Both the position numbers and the translations under genes were made by a program. DNA of 5,004 nucleotides from Candidatus Latescibacterota bacterium. GTDB taxonomy: Bacteria > Eisenbacteria > RBG-16-71-46 > SZUA-252. The stretch spans positions 1 to 5,004 of the forward strand of contig JACQPZ010000224.1 of the NCBI GenBank assembly GCA_016207265.1, given 5' to 3'. The notes beneath the pieces were generated by a model. That model was not told the origin of the DNA and did no database searches. It saw only the letters and a program-made list of their open reading frames with translations. Below, one piece after another: positions 1 to 5,004 of this stretch. The first letter of the stretch is position 1; each line of letters starts with the position of its first letter.

Positions 1-1073
1 CCGCCGTAAGTCTGCGCGTGCGTGAAGGGGCCCGAGGGTCCGGAATCCAGGACGCGCGCGACTCGCTCCGCGATGAGGATGCCCCCGATCGCGGCGTATC
101 CCGCGCCCGCGCCTTTCCCAAAGACGACAATATCCGGGCAGGCGCGCCCGTCCTCGGGCCGCTCGCCGAGCCGCTGCCACGCGAAGAGCGATCCGACGCG
201 ACCGAAGCCCGTGAGCACTTCGTCCGCGATCCAGAGCGCGCCGCGCGCATCGCACTCGCGGCGGATCCGGGCGAGGTAGCCCGGGGGCGGAACGGGCGCG
301 CCCAACCCGGCCGCGGGGATCGTCTCGAGGATGAGAGCGGCGACGTCACCCTGCGAGGGGTCGCCCTCGATCGCGTGAACGGCAGCGGCCTCGGCGGCCG
401 CGCCACCCGCGCCCGCCCGCGCGGCCCCGATCGCGGCCTCCGCACAGGCGAGCGCGCATCCCGGAAACGTCAACCCCCGGAAGCACCGCACGCAGAACGC
501 CGAGGGACCCACGGCGTGGGAACCGAGGAGCCCCTCGTAGGGGGCGCGTCTCGGGCCGTAGTCGCCGACCCAGAGCGCCGCGAGGGTCGCGCCGTGGTAG
601 TGGCCGCGCAAGTGCGCCACGCGCGTGCGCTTCGGGCGCCCCGCCGCGGCCTGGTATCGCAGGGCCGCCTTCAGCGCGACATCGACGGCTTCGCTCCCCG
701 AGGACGTGAACAGCACGCGGACGAACGGATGTCCTGCTTGGTCCAAAAGCTCGCGCGCGTACGCGACCGACTCCTCGCTCTCGAACGCGGCGGTGCGAGC
801 GAAGGGAAGCCGGCCCGCGGCCGCGGCCATCGCTTGCGCGATGTCGGAGCGGCCGTAGCCCAACTGGACGCAAAATGCGCCGGAGATCGCGTCGAAGTAG
901 CGGCGGCCATCGGCGTCCCAGACGTGGAGCCCTTCGCCCCGGACGAGCGTGGGGCGGGCGTGGGCCGGTGGTGAGGGTGTAGGGCCGGAGGGCGCCGGCC
1001 CGCCGGGCGCATGCCGGGAGGGGCCAGGGTCGATAGGAGCGGAGTCGGGGTTGTCGGAGCGTGGAGCCTTCAC
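1..1073 (-). CDS. Class-III PLP-dependent aminotransferase (3' end beyond window)
   Basis: This is a fold-type I aminotransferase that would move an amino group between an amine or amino acid and a keto acid using pyridoxal phosphate, probably in the cytosol (no signal peptide). The 357 visible residues carry the class-III landmarks in order: GRRYFDAISGA near residue 55, the phosphate-binding TSSGSEA at 123-129, YHG at 159-161, a CVRC...GLTFPGC...ACAEA stretch found in a BioA/omega-transaminase-like subgroup, the ADEV motif with Asp284 (pyridine-nitrogen contact), and GKGAGAGYA with Lys320 as the Schiff-base lysine. The window stops at a THAQTYGG motif, so roughly 100 C-terminal residues are missing. 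GTG at 1073 is the only start after the in-frame TAG at 1109, which is itself the stop of the M23 gene; no clear Shine-Dalgarno precedes it. An N-terminal Pro/Ser/Gly-rich stretch of about 40 residues and an Ala/Gly-rich insertion around residues 215-235 are odd. The substrate cannot be named; family confidence is high. Confidence 0.93.
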   Translation of the reverse strand, partial: MKAPRSDNPDSAPIDPGPSRHAPGGPAPSGPTPSPPAHARPTLVRGEGLHVWDADGRRYFDAISGAFCVQLGYGRSDIAQAMAAAAGRLPFARTAAFESEESVAYARELLDQAGHPFVRVLFTSSGSEAVDVALKAALRYQAAAGRPKRTRVAHLRGHYHGATLAALWVGDYGPRRAPYEGLLGSHAVGPSAFCVRCFRGLTFPGCALACAEAAIGAARAGAGGAAAEAAAVHAIEGDPSQGDVAALILETIPAAGLGAPVPPPGYLARIRRECDARGALWIADEVLTGFGRVGSLFAWQRLGERPEDGRACPDIVVFGKGAGAGYAAIGGILIAERVARVLDSGPSGPFTHAQTYG

Positions 1074-1106
1074 GGCGCCGACAATGCCAGCGCCGCCGCA
1101 CGAAGG

Positions 1107-2648
1107 CTAGCCCGAGTTCGCGACGCGCGCGGCGGCGCGCTCCAACGCCGAAAGTTGAGACGGCGCGAGACGGAGGGTCGAGGCGAGAAGGAGGCAGGCC
1201 TGAGCGCGCGAGAGGGACTTCGCCGACTGGGCCAGGGACCCGAATCCGGGATCCAGGAGCGGCTTCACCTTCACGGGCGGAACCTTGGGCGCGGCATGTC
1301 GCACTCGCTTCCCCTGCGCGCGGGCGGCCCTCGCGGCTCGCGCCGCGCGTGCGGCGGCTTCCTTCTTGAGCTTCGCCGTCTCGGCCAAGGCGATGGAGCG
1401 CGCTTCCTTCTCGGCCGCCGCCGCGGCCTCCGGTCCGGCGAATTCCCGGTTGAAGTCGCGCGAGAGATGCTCCGCCGCGATCCGCGCGAGACTCCGTCCG
1501 CTCGCGGCCCGGCGATCCAGGCACCGCAGCACCAGCTCGAGCGCCTGCGAACGGCTGATGTGATCGCCCGCCCGCTCCCGCGAGCGCGTTCTCGAATCCA
1601 CGATTCCGGAATCCACGAGCGCGTCGAGCTTCGAGTCGAAATCGTCCTTTGTGAACGGCGTCCCGAGCTGGAAGACGCTGACGAGCGCGCCGTAGAACGA
1701 TTCCCTCGATATCGTGGCATCCGGCTCGAAGCGCGCCTTCGAGCCGGTCATCACGCCGTCTTTGATCGCGGCGAGGACGTACCGGGATTGCCAGGTCCCC
1801 GGCTCCAGATCCTCGAAGCGAACGACGCGGCTTTCCAGGAACGCGATAGGATCGACCGTGTGGGGGACCACCGTTTCCGTCTGCTCCTCTCGGGGATCGA
1901 ACTCGCCGTCGGGATCGGAGATCTCCGTGTCCTCGTCGATCCGGGTTTGGCGGATCTCGAGATGGAGATGCGCCGCCGTCGCGCGGCCCGTGCGGCCCAC
2001 GCGGGCGATCGGCTGGCCCGCGCCCACGATCTCGCCTTTCTTGACGAGCACCGACCGCGGCGCGAGGTGCGCGTAGAGCGAGTAGACGACCTCGCCGTTC
2101 GGCAGCGTGTGGCGAATCACCACGCGGTTCCCCCACCCCGTCCGCCACTTGTAGGACGTGCGATAGCGCGTGCCCCAGCGATACGTGCGCTTTCCGTCCA
2201 CGATCGTGGGGAGCTTGATCTTCTGGGCCTTGCGGACCTTGACGAGCGCGTTCGCGTCGCTTACCTCGACGACGCCTGCCGCAATCGAGCGCACGGCGCT
2301 TCCACTCCGCCCGTTCGAGAGATCGACCCCGTAATGGACTCGCGGAACCTTTCGCCTGCGGCTCTTCCTGACGGCGAGATAACGGTCGGATATGTAGTAT
2401 CCCGCGGCTTCCGATGCCGCCGGCTTCGTGCAGTCCAGCTCGTCCCCGACCGGATAGACGAAGGCCGACGCCACGGGAGGCGGTGATTCATCGGCGAGGG
2501 CCAAAGGGATGGCCGACGGAAACGATACGAGCGCCGCGAGCGCGAGAGGGAGCGTCGACCGATACGGGAGCCCCAGCGTCGACCGATACCGGAGCCCGAG
2601 CATCGACTGACGGCGGAGCGCGGACCGATACCGGAGCGGCGCCTGCAC
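1107..2648 (-). CDS. Exported M23 zinc metallopeptidase with SLH modules
   Basis: This is probably a peptidoglycan endopeptidase acting outside the inner membrane. The 513-residue product has a signal peptide (hydrophobic core at about 32-50, ALA cleavage site ending at residue 52). A LytM/M23 domain follows at about 103-235, with HxxxD (His105, Asp109), GWGNRVVIRH, YAH (His194) and HLH (His227, His229). All expected zinc and catalytic residues are present, so it should be active. A basic insertion at about 131-170 splits the domain. An SLH repeat follows at about 276-326 (FEDL..W...YV...GVMTG...FEPDATISRESF), a second more diverged one at about 336-380, an Ala/Arg/Lys-rich helical stretch at 404-452 and an SLH-like tail (LSRAQACLLLASTLRL). 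I chose GTG 2648 because GGAGGA lies 9 nt upstream; ATG 2603 gives 498 residues but has no good Shine-Dalgarno. It lies 5 nt after the DD-peptidase gene, so the two are likely co-translated. SLH repeats usually bind wall polymers or peptidoglycan. Confidence 0.93.
   Translation of the reverse strand: MQAPLRYRSALRRQSMLGLRYRSTLGLPYRSTLPLALAALVSFPSAIPLALADESPPPVASAFVYPVGDELDCTKPAASEAAGYYISDRYLAVRKSRRRKVPRVHYGVDLSNGRSGSAVRSIAAGVVEVSDANALVKVRKAQKIKLPTIVDGKRTYRWGTRYRTSYKWRTGWGNRVVIRHTLPNGEVVYSLYAHLAPRSVLVKKGEIVGAGQPIARVGRTGRATAAHLHLEIRQTRIDEDTEISDPDGEFDPREEQTETVVPHTVDPIAFLESRVVRFEDLEPGTWQSRYVLAAIKDGVMTGSKARFEPDATISRESFYGALVSVFQLGTPFTKDDFDSKLDALVDSGIVDSRTRSRERAGDHISRSQALELVLRCLDRRAASGRSLARIAAEHLSRDFNREFAGPEAAAAAEKEARSIALAETAKLKKEAAARAARAARAARAQGKRVRHAAPKVPPVKVKPLLDPGFGSLAQSAKSLSRAQACLLLASTLRLAPSQLSALERAAARVANSG
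2551..2622. repeat. 24-bp tandem repeat inside the M23 signal-peptide region
   Basis: Two units (2551-2574, 2575-2598; consensus AGCGTCGACCGATAC.GGAG) match at 22 of 24 positions. A third, 2599-2622, matches the second at 18 of 24. A partial copy, GACCGATACCGGAGC, sits at 2623-2637, now 18 bases out from the previous unit. The period is a multiple of three, so the reading frame holds, and the protein shows YRSTLGL, YRSTLPL and RYRSALRR-like repeats. Confidence 0.85.
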
Positions 2649-2653
2649 TCGCG

Positions 2654-3661
2654 CTAGTCCTCCGTCGGGGCGGCGTCGTTCCGAGGCAGCCCGAAGCGGA
2701 AGGTCCAGTCCAGGAGACGCCTGGCTTCCGCGAATCGGAGTCGGTTGCTCGGCGCGCCGAGCAGCACCGCCGTCACCTCGGAACCCGAAGGGGTCTCGAC
2801 GAGCGTCGCGAAGCAGTATCCGGCCTCGTTGATGAAGCCGGTCTTGCCGCCCGTGACGCGGAACTTGCTGCGCAGGAGTCGGTTTGTGTTCACGAGCCGA
2901 TGGAGCTTCCGGTTCGACGTGAACGTATAGGTCTGCTTCTGCATCATCGCTCCGACGATCGGGTTCGCCGCCGCGGCGCGCAGGAGCGTGGCGCACGCCT
3001 GGACGGTCGCGACGTTCTGCTCGCTCAACCCTGTCGGCTCGACGAAATGCGCTCCTGAGAGCCCCATCGACTCCGCGTGCGCGTTCATCCTCCGGACGAA
3101 CTCCTCGCGCGGGACGCCGCACGTGCGCACGAGCGCCTTCGTCGCGACGTTGTCCGAAGACATGATCGCGGCGTGGAGGAGGTCTCGAACCGTGATCTCC
3201 TCGCGCGGACGGATGTGCGAGCGGCTGGAGCGCCTCACGTCCTCGGGCGCGATCTCGACGACGCGGTCGAATTCCGGGTTCGTCTCGAAGAAGACGAGCG
3301 CCGTCATGAGCTTCGTCAGGCTCGCGATGGGGAACGGCCGCTCCGGATTCTTCTGGAAGAGCACCCGGTTGTTGGTCGCGTCCACGACGTAAGCCGCCTT
3401 GGCATGGAGCCTCGGGATCCCGTTCCGTGTCACCTGGGGAAGCGCGAACGCGGCCTGCCTCCGGGAGCGCGTGCGGGACCGGCGCTTGGTCTTGGTCGGC
3501 GTCGCCTTGGTGGGGGCCTTTGCTCCGGATGCAACGGTAGTCGCACGGGCGGCCGCCGAGGATCCGGCGGCTGCGGCCCGACCGGCTGACACGGGAAGCG
3601 CGAGCGCTGCGATCAGCGCCGCCCGCAGTGCGATCGGAATAATGAATCGGGAACAGGTCAT
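2654..3661 (-). CDS. Exported serine DD-peptidase, PBP7/PBP5 type (peptidase S11)
   Basis: This is a penicillin-binding serine peptidase that would trim or cut D-Ala or D-Ala-mDAP bonds of peptidoglycan in the periplasm. The 335-residue product has a signal peptide (about 1-28), then a Lys/Arg/Ala/Thr-rich linker to about residue 80. The S11 catalytic domain has SxxK (Ser114-Leu-Thr-Lys117), SxN (Ser169-Asp-Asn171) and KTG (Lys273-Thr-Gly275). Family-typical blocks FVEPTGLSEQN and NTNRLL...KTGFINEAGYC resemble E. coli PBP7 (PbpG). As in PBP7, the protein ends soon after the catalytic domain and lacks the C-terminal beta domain and amphipathic anchor of PBP5, which favours an endopeptidase or soluble carboxypeptidase. 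ATG 3661 is chosen because a signal peptide starts there; the open frame continues to 3817, but that part overlaps a structured leader and does not look like protein. GAGGG 11 nt upstream is a weak ribosome binding site. It is the first gene of a pair with the M23 peptidase. Assignment to PBP7 rather than DacA is tentative. Confidence 0.95.
   Translation of the reverse strand: MTCSRFIIPIALRAALIAALALPVSAGRAAAAGSSAAARATTVASGAKAPTKATPTKTKRRSRTRSRRQAAFALPQVTRNGIPRLHAKAAYVVDATNNRVLFQKNPERPFPIASLTKLMTALVFFETNPEFDRVVEIAPEDVRRSSRSHIRPREEITVRDLLHAAIMSSDNVATKALVRTCGVPREEFVRRMNAHAESMGLSGAHFVEPTGLSEQNVATVQACATLLRAAAANPIVGAMMQKQTYTFTSNRKLHRLVNTNRLLRSKFRVTGGKTGFINEAGYCFATLVETPSGSEVTAVLLGAPSNRLRFAEARRLLDWTFRFGLPRNDAAPTED
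2658..2663 (-). promoter_or_regulatory. Ribosome binding site that sets the GTG start of the M23 gene
   Basis: GGAGGA on the minus strand lies inside the last codons of the DD-peptidase gene, 9 nt before GTG 2648. No comparable site precedes ATG 2603. Its position implies that ribosomes finishing the DD-peptidase can restart on the M23 gene. Confidence 0.7.
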
Positions 3662-3686
3662 AGAGTTGGCGGCCCTCGTCCGTGGG

Positions 3687-3757
3687 TGTCCCTGGAAGCT
3701 CAGCGAAGGGGACAACGCGATGTCCCCTCCAGGGTTATCGGACTGGGCACCCCGATA
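3687..3757 (-). promoter_or_regulatory. Structured 5' leader of the DD-peptidase gene (two stem-loops)
   Basis: Reading the minus strand, TATCGG and CCGATA (3757-3752 with 3741-3736) flank a 10-nt loop. One base later begins a second hairpin: CCCTGGA (3734-3728) pairs with TCCAGGG (3696-3690), and inside it GGGGACA (3727-3721) pairs with TGTCCCC (3714-3708) around a 6-nt loop, with an 11-nt asymmetric bulge. A further GGGACA at 3692-3687 could compete for the same TGTCCC arm. The structure ends about 25 nt before ATG 3661. It may control the mRNA, or the TATCGG palindrome may be a protein operator. It matches no riboswitch class that I recognise. Confidence 0.5.
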
Positions 3758-3840
3758 TGTAGCGAAAAGAGAAGCGACCCGACCACTGGAGGCGTGGCGG
3801 ACGGCGCATGCTAGCACGCCTTCAGCCCCCGATCCCCCGG

Positions 3841-3913
3841 AAAAAGGGAGGGGCGGGTGGGCTCGAACGGTCCTCGATGGGCTCGAACCGTCCGATGGAA
3901 ACTCCCACCCGCC
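3841..3913 (-). terminator. Probable rho-independent-like terminator after the PDZ gene
   Basis: On the minus strand GGCGGGTGGG (3913-3904) pairs perfectly with CCCACCCGCC (3861-3852). The 42-nt interior contains a second stem (GGACGGT with ACCGTTC, one G-U pair). Six bases after the stem comes a run of five T (3845-3841). Position, 65 nt downstream of the PDZ stop and ahead of the DD-peptidase leader, fits a terminator that separates the two transcripts. The large folded loop and the short, slightly displaced T run make it atypical. Confidence 0.5.
3859..3893. repeat. Two direct copies of a 15-bp element
   Basis: GGGCTCGAACGGTCC (3859-3873) recurs as GGGCTCGAACCGTCC (3879-3893) with one mismatch, offset by 20 bases. 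The mismatch makes ACGGT and ACCGT complementary, so the copies also form the inner stem of the terminator structure. Confidence 0.8.
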
Positions 3914-3935
3914 GCCGCAGAACTTTTGGGCGCGT

Positions 3936-3988
3936 TCTAGTCGTCGTGCCCGCCGGGGCTTCTACTGCCCGCCGGCTCTAGTCGTCGT
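3936..3988. repeat. Direct repeats spanning the PDZ stop codon
   Basis: TCTAGTCGTCGT occurs at 3936-3947 and again at 3977-3988, 41 bases apart, and GCCCGCCGG occurs at 3948-3956 and 3967-3975. The second 12-mer contains the PDZ gene's stop codon and final Asp codons, so the gene end is echoed in its 3' flank. Confidence 0.75.
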
Positions 3989-4703
3989 CCCGGTCGCGGT
4001 CCGCGCCGCCCGCGCGGCGTCCTCTCAGATCCGCGCGCAGGTCGCGGATCTGCCGCTCCAAGCGCGCCAGATCGTCGTCGCGCAGCCGGGAGAGCTGCTC
4101 CTGGATGTCCCGCAGCTGCTGGGCAATATCGTCGTGGCCGCGGCGGAACATCTCCATCCGCATCGCCCGGTCCGGGCCGCCACGTGGCGTCCGCATCCGG
4201 TACGTCGAGGGCGGCACGGAGAATTCAAATTCGTCGGGGCGTGAGCCGACGGTGACCGTCACCGTTTTGCGCGACCCTTCGCGCCAGAGCGAAACCGAAA
4301 CCTTGGACTCGGGCTCGAGCGCCCGCACGACGTCGATGAGATCCGAGGGATCCGTGGTCGGCTTGCGGTCGACCTCCAGGATCACGTCACCCTTCCTGAT
4401 GCCCGCGTCATCGGCGGGACTTCCGTCCTCCACCGTGCTCACGAGCGCTCCCTCGACGGAACCGGGAATGCTCTTCGCGCGGCGGAGCGAGCTGTTCAGG
4501 CTCTGTACCTGGACGCCCAGGTAGCCGGCGTCGGAATCGCGGTCGGCGTCCTCCATGGCCCGTTGGATCTTCTTCTCGACCTTCCTCTCTACCTTCTTCT
4601 TGCCGTCTTCTCCCTGTGCCCAGGAGCCGGAGGTGGTCCAAGCGAGCCCCACTCCTGCCACCATGAGAGCGGCGATGAACGGCCTCAATCTGTGGAACCT
4701 CAT
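3978..4703 (-). CDS. Exported PDZ-domain protein with C-terminal coiled coil
   Basis: The 241-residue product starts with a signal peptide (basic MRFHRLR, hydrophobic 8-22, likely cut after SWA at residue 29). A charged Lys/Glu-rich helix follows at 34-52, then one PDZ domain at about 58-155. The PDZ shows the HtrA-type landmarks GYLGVQVQ, GSPADDAGIRKGDVILEVD and a closing SLWREGSRKTVTVTV. Beyond it is a Met/Arg-rich linker, a predicted coiled coil at about 189-228 (IAQQLRDIQEQLSRLRDDDLARLERQIRDL pattern, heptad-like) and a short Asp/Arg tail. There is no trypsin-like or S41 protease domain, so it is not DegP or CtpA itself; it more likely binds exposed C-termini as a periplasmic adaptor or scaffold, an inference from the PDZ fold. 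ATG 4703 is supported by a perfect AAGGAGGT 5 nt upstream and by the signal peptide. It appears to be transcribed on its own: about 150 nt separates it from the upstream gene and a probable terminator follows. Confidence 0.93.
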   Translation of the reverse strand: MRFHRLRPFIAALMVAGVGLAWTTSGSWAQGEDGKKKVERKVEKKIQRAMEDADRDSDAGYLGVQVQSLNSSLRRAKSIPGSVEGALVSTVEDGSPADDAGIRKGDVILEVDRKPTTDPSDLIDVVRALEPESKVSVSLWREGSRKTVTVTVGSRPDEFEFSVPPSTYRMRTPRGGPDRAMRMEMFRRGHDDIAQQLRDIQEQLSRLRDDDLARLERQIRDLRADLRGRRAGGADRDRDDD

Positions 4704-4708
4704 CGATG

Positions 4709-4716
4709 ACCTCCTT
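4709..4716 (-). promoter_or_regulatory. Strong ribosome binding site of the PDZ gene
   Basis: On the minus strand AAGGAGGT lies 5 nt before ATG 4703, matching the anti-Shine-Dalgarno almost perfectly. It decides the start against upstream in-frame codons that would extend the frame to 4916. Confidence 0.9.
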
Positions 4717-4823
4717 GCGGGACAGGGACTTAGGCGGCCACCTCGGGCCTCACGGAGCACTACCGCCCAAAGGCGGCGAAAGTTCCATGCGTTGGGGCCG
4801 ATTAGCGGGGGATGGAACCGGTC

Positions 4824-4844
4824 GGGGTGGCCGAGGCGCACCCC
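4824..4844 (-). terminator. Possible stem-loop after the beta-helix gene
   Basis: GGGGTG and CACCCC form a 6-bp stem with a 9-nt loop, starting 8 nt after the TGA at 4853. No T tract follows, so it may be a transcript-end stabiliser, a factor-dependent stop or chance in GC-rich DNA. Confidence 0.25.
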
Positions 4845-4852
4845 CAAGCCGC

Positions 4853-5004
4853 TCAGCGACTCGGGAGCATCCGGAAGCTCGCGCACCCCTTGCCCAGAGC
4901 GCCCATCTTTCCGCACGAGGAGAGTAGCGCGGGGCTCAGGTCCCGAACCTTGAAATCGCCGCGCTCCGGATCGCAGAACATGGGGTCCGCGACGAGGGTG
5001 TTCG
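4853..5004 (-). CDS. C-terminal fragment of a probable parallel beta-helix surface protein
   Basis: The minus strand reads open from the right edge for 49 codons to TGA at 4855-4853. The peptide carries ADPMFCDPERGDF, then LSPALLSSCGKMGALGKGC. This resembles the C-terminal cap of secreted right-handed parallel beta-helix proteins, which commonly end with a DPLFCDPENGDFRL...SPC....CG.IGALGVGC pattern; the paired cysteines in such caps may form a disulfide. The usual SPCAP is changed to SPALL here. The 5' end lies outside the window, so signal peptide, length and ligand are unknown. Identification rests on remembered family patterns, not on a search; coding status is supported by the motif match and by G/C-ending codons. 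Confidence 0.7.
   Translation of the reverse strand, partial: NTLVADPMFCDPERGDFKVRDLSPALLSSCGKMGALGKGCASFRMLPSR

Larger units (their letters stand above)
3662..3977. other. Intergenic region between the PDZ and DD-peptidase genes
   Basis: These 316 bases hold, in minus-strand order, the repeated PDZ gene end, the probable terminator, an unremarkable spacer (about 3760-3840) and the structured leader of the DD-peptidase gene. A promoter must lie here if the terminator works; a GATAAC (3739-3734) resembles a -10 box but lacks a convincing -35 partner, so none is called. Confidence 0.5.
4704..4852. other. Intergenic region upstream of the PDZ gene
   Basis: About 149 bases between the beta-helix fragment and the PDZ gene presumably hold the PDZ promoter. 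Visible on the minus strand are a hairpin shortly after the upstream stop (4824-4844), a GGAACTTT box at 4786-4779 and a small hairpin (CCGCC/GGCGG, 4763-4776). I cannot identify a convincing sigma-70 -35/-10 pair. Confidence 0.5.

Noticed and set aside
18..974. A 318-codon open frame on the plus strand
   Set aside because: Antisense to the aminotransferase, whose PLP-binding motifs prove the opposite strand is coding.
1321..1400. Ala/Arg-codon low-complexity tract as a possible DNA repeat
   Set aside because: It encodes the Ala-rich helical part of the M23 protein; imperfect GCC/GCG codon runs explain it.
346..2148. A 600-codon open frame on the minus strand across the M23 and aminotransferase genes
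   Set aside because: It is a shadow: Arg/Gly/Pro-rich with no domain motifs, and both real genes in this stretch carry full catalytic motifs in another frame.
1011..2486. A 491-codon open frame on the plus strand
   Set aside because: Antisense shadow of the M23 gene, low-complexity Arg/Ala-rich, without ribosome site or recognisable domain.
2649..3122. N-terminal extension of the M23 gene to an ATG at 3122
   Set aside because: It would overlap the whole catalytic C-terminal half of the DD-peptidase in another frame and put the signal peptide in mid-protein.
3662..3817. N-terminal extension of the DD-peptidase to an ATG at 3817
   Set aside because: It would bury the signal peptide and run through the hairpin leader; no ribosome site supports it.
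3852..3913. Possible tRNA, because the minus strand shows GGTTCGAGCCC like a T-arm
   Set aside because: No D-arm or anticodon arm of correct spacing can be drawn, the T-arm-like word occurs twice, and the outer stem is 10 bp rather than 7.
4704..4916. N-terminal extension of the PDZ protein to 4916
   Set aside because: The perfect Shine-Dalgarno and signal peptide at 4703 define the start, and the extension overlaps the beta-helix gene end.

Overview
This is a GC-rich (about two-thirds GC by eye) bacterial window in which every gene I can support lies on the minus strand. Transcription therefore runs from the high-coordinate end to the low. Strong G/C preference at third codon positions creates many long spurious ORFs in other frames. 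Two genes that run off the window edges are real: the left-hand aminotransferase and a short C-terminal fragment at the right edge.

In transcription order: (1) 5004-4853, the last 49 residues of what looks like an extracellular parallel beta-helix protein; (2) 4703-3978, a small exported PDZ-domain protein with a C-terminal coiled coil, preceded by a textbook Shine-Dalgarno and followed by a probable terminator; (3) 3661-2654, an exported serine DD-peptidase of the PBP7/PBP5 type with all three penicillin-binding motifs, preceded by a leader with two adjacent stem-loops; (4) 2648-1107, an exported M23 (LytM-type) metallopeptidase carrying S-layer-homology (SLH) modules; (5) 1073-1, a class-III PLP-dependent aminotransferase, cut by the left edge.

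Genes 3 and 4 are almost certainly co-transcribed: 5 nt separate them, and the ribosome binding site of gene 4 lies inside the last codons of gene 3. Together they form a cell-wall remodelling pair, one enzyme acting on D-Ala/mDAP-type peptide bonds and the other a zinc endopeptidase tethered to the envelope by SLH modules. The aminotransferase follows after 33 nt and may share the transcript, but its link to wall metabolism is not evident.

Organism: the exported wall hydrolases, SLH modules, HtrA-like PDZ protein and the beta-helix C-terminal cap (DPMFCDPE...GDF...CG.MGALG.GC) suggest a high-GC diderm environmental lineage. I have seen similar beta-helix caps most often in uncultured FCB-type phyla such as Candidatus Eisenbacteria. 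That assignment is an inference from style, not proof. I see no mobile elements, CRISPR arrays, tRNAs or rRNAs. Nothing here amounts to a demonstrably new system; the most unusual points are the SLH-tethered M23 enzyme with a basic insertion, the tandem repeat in its signal-peptide region, and the folded leader of the DD-peptidase gene.
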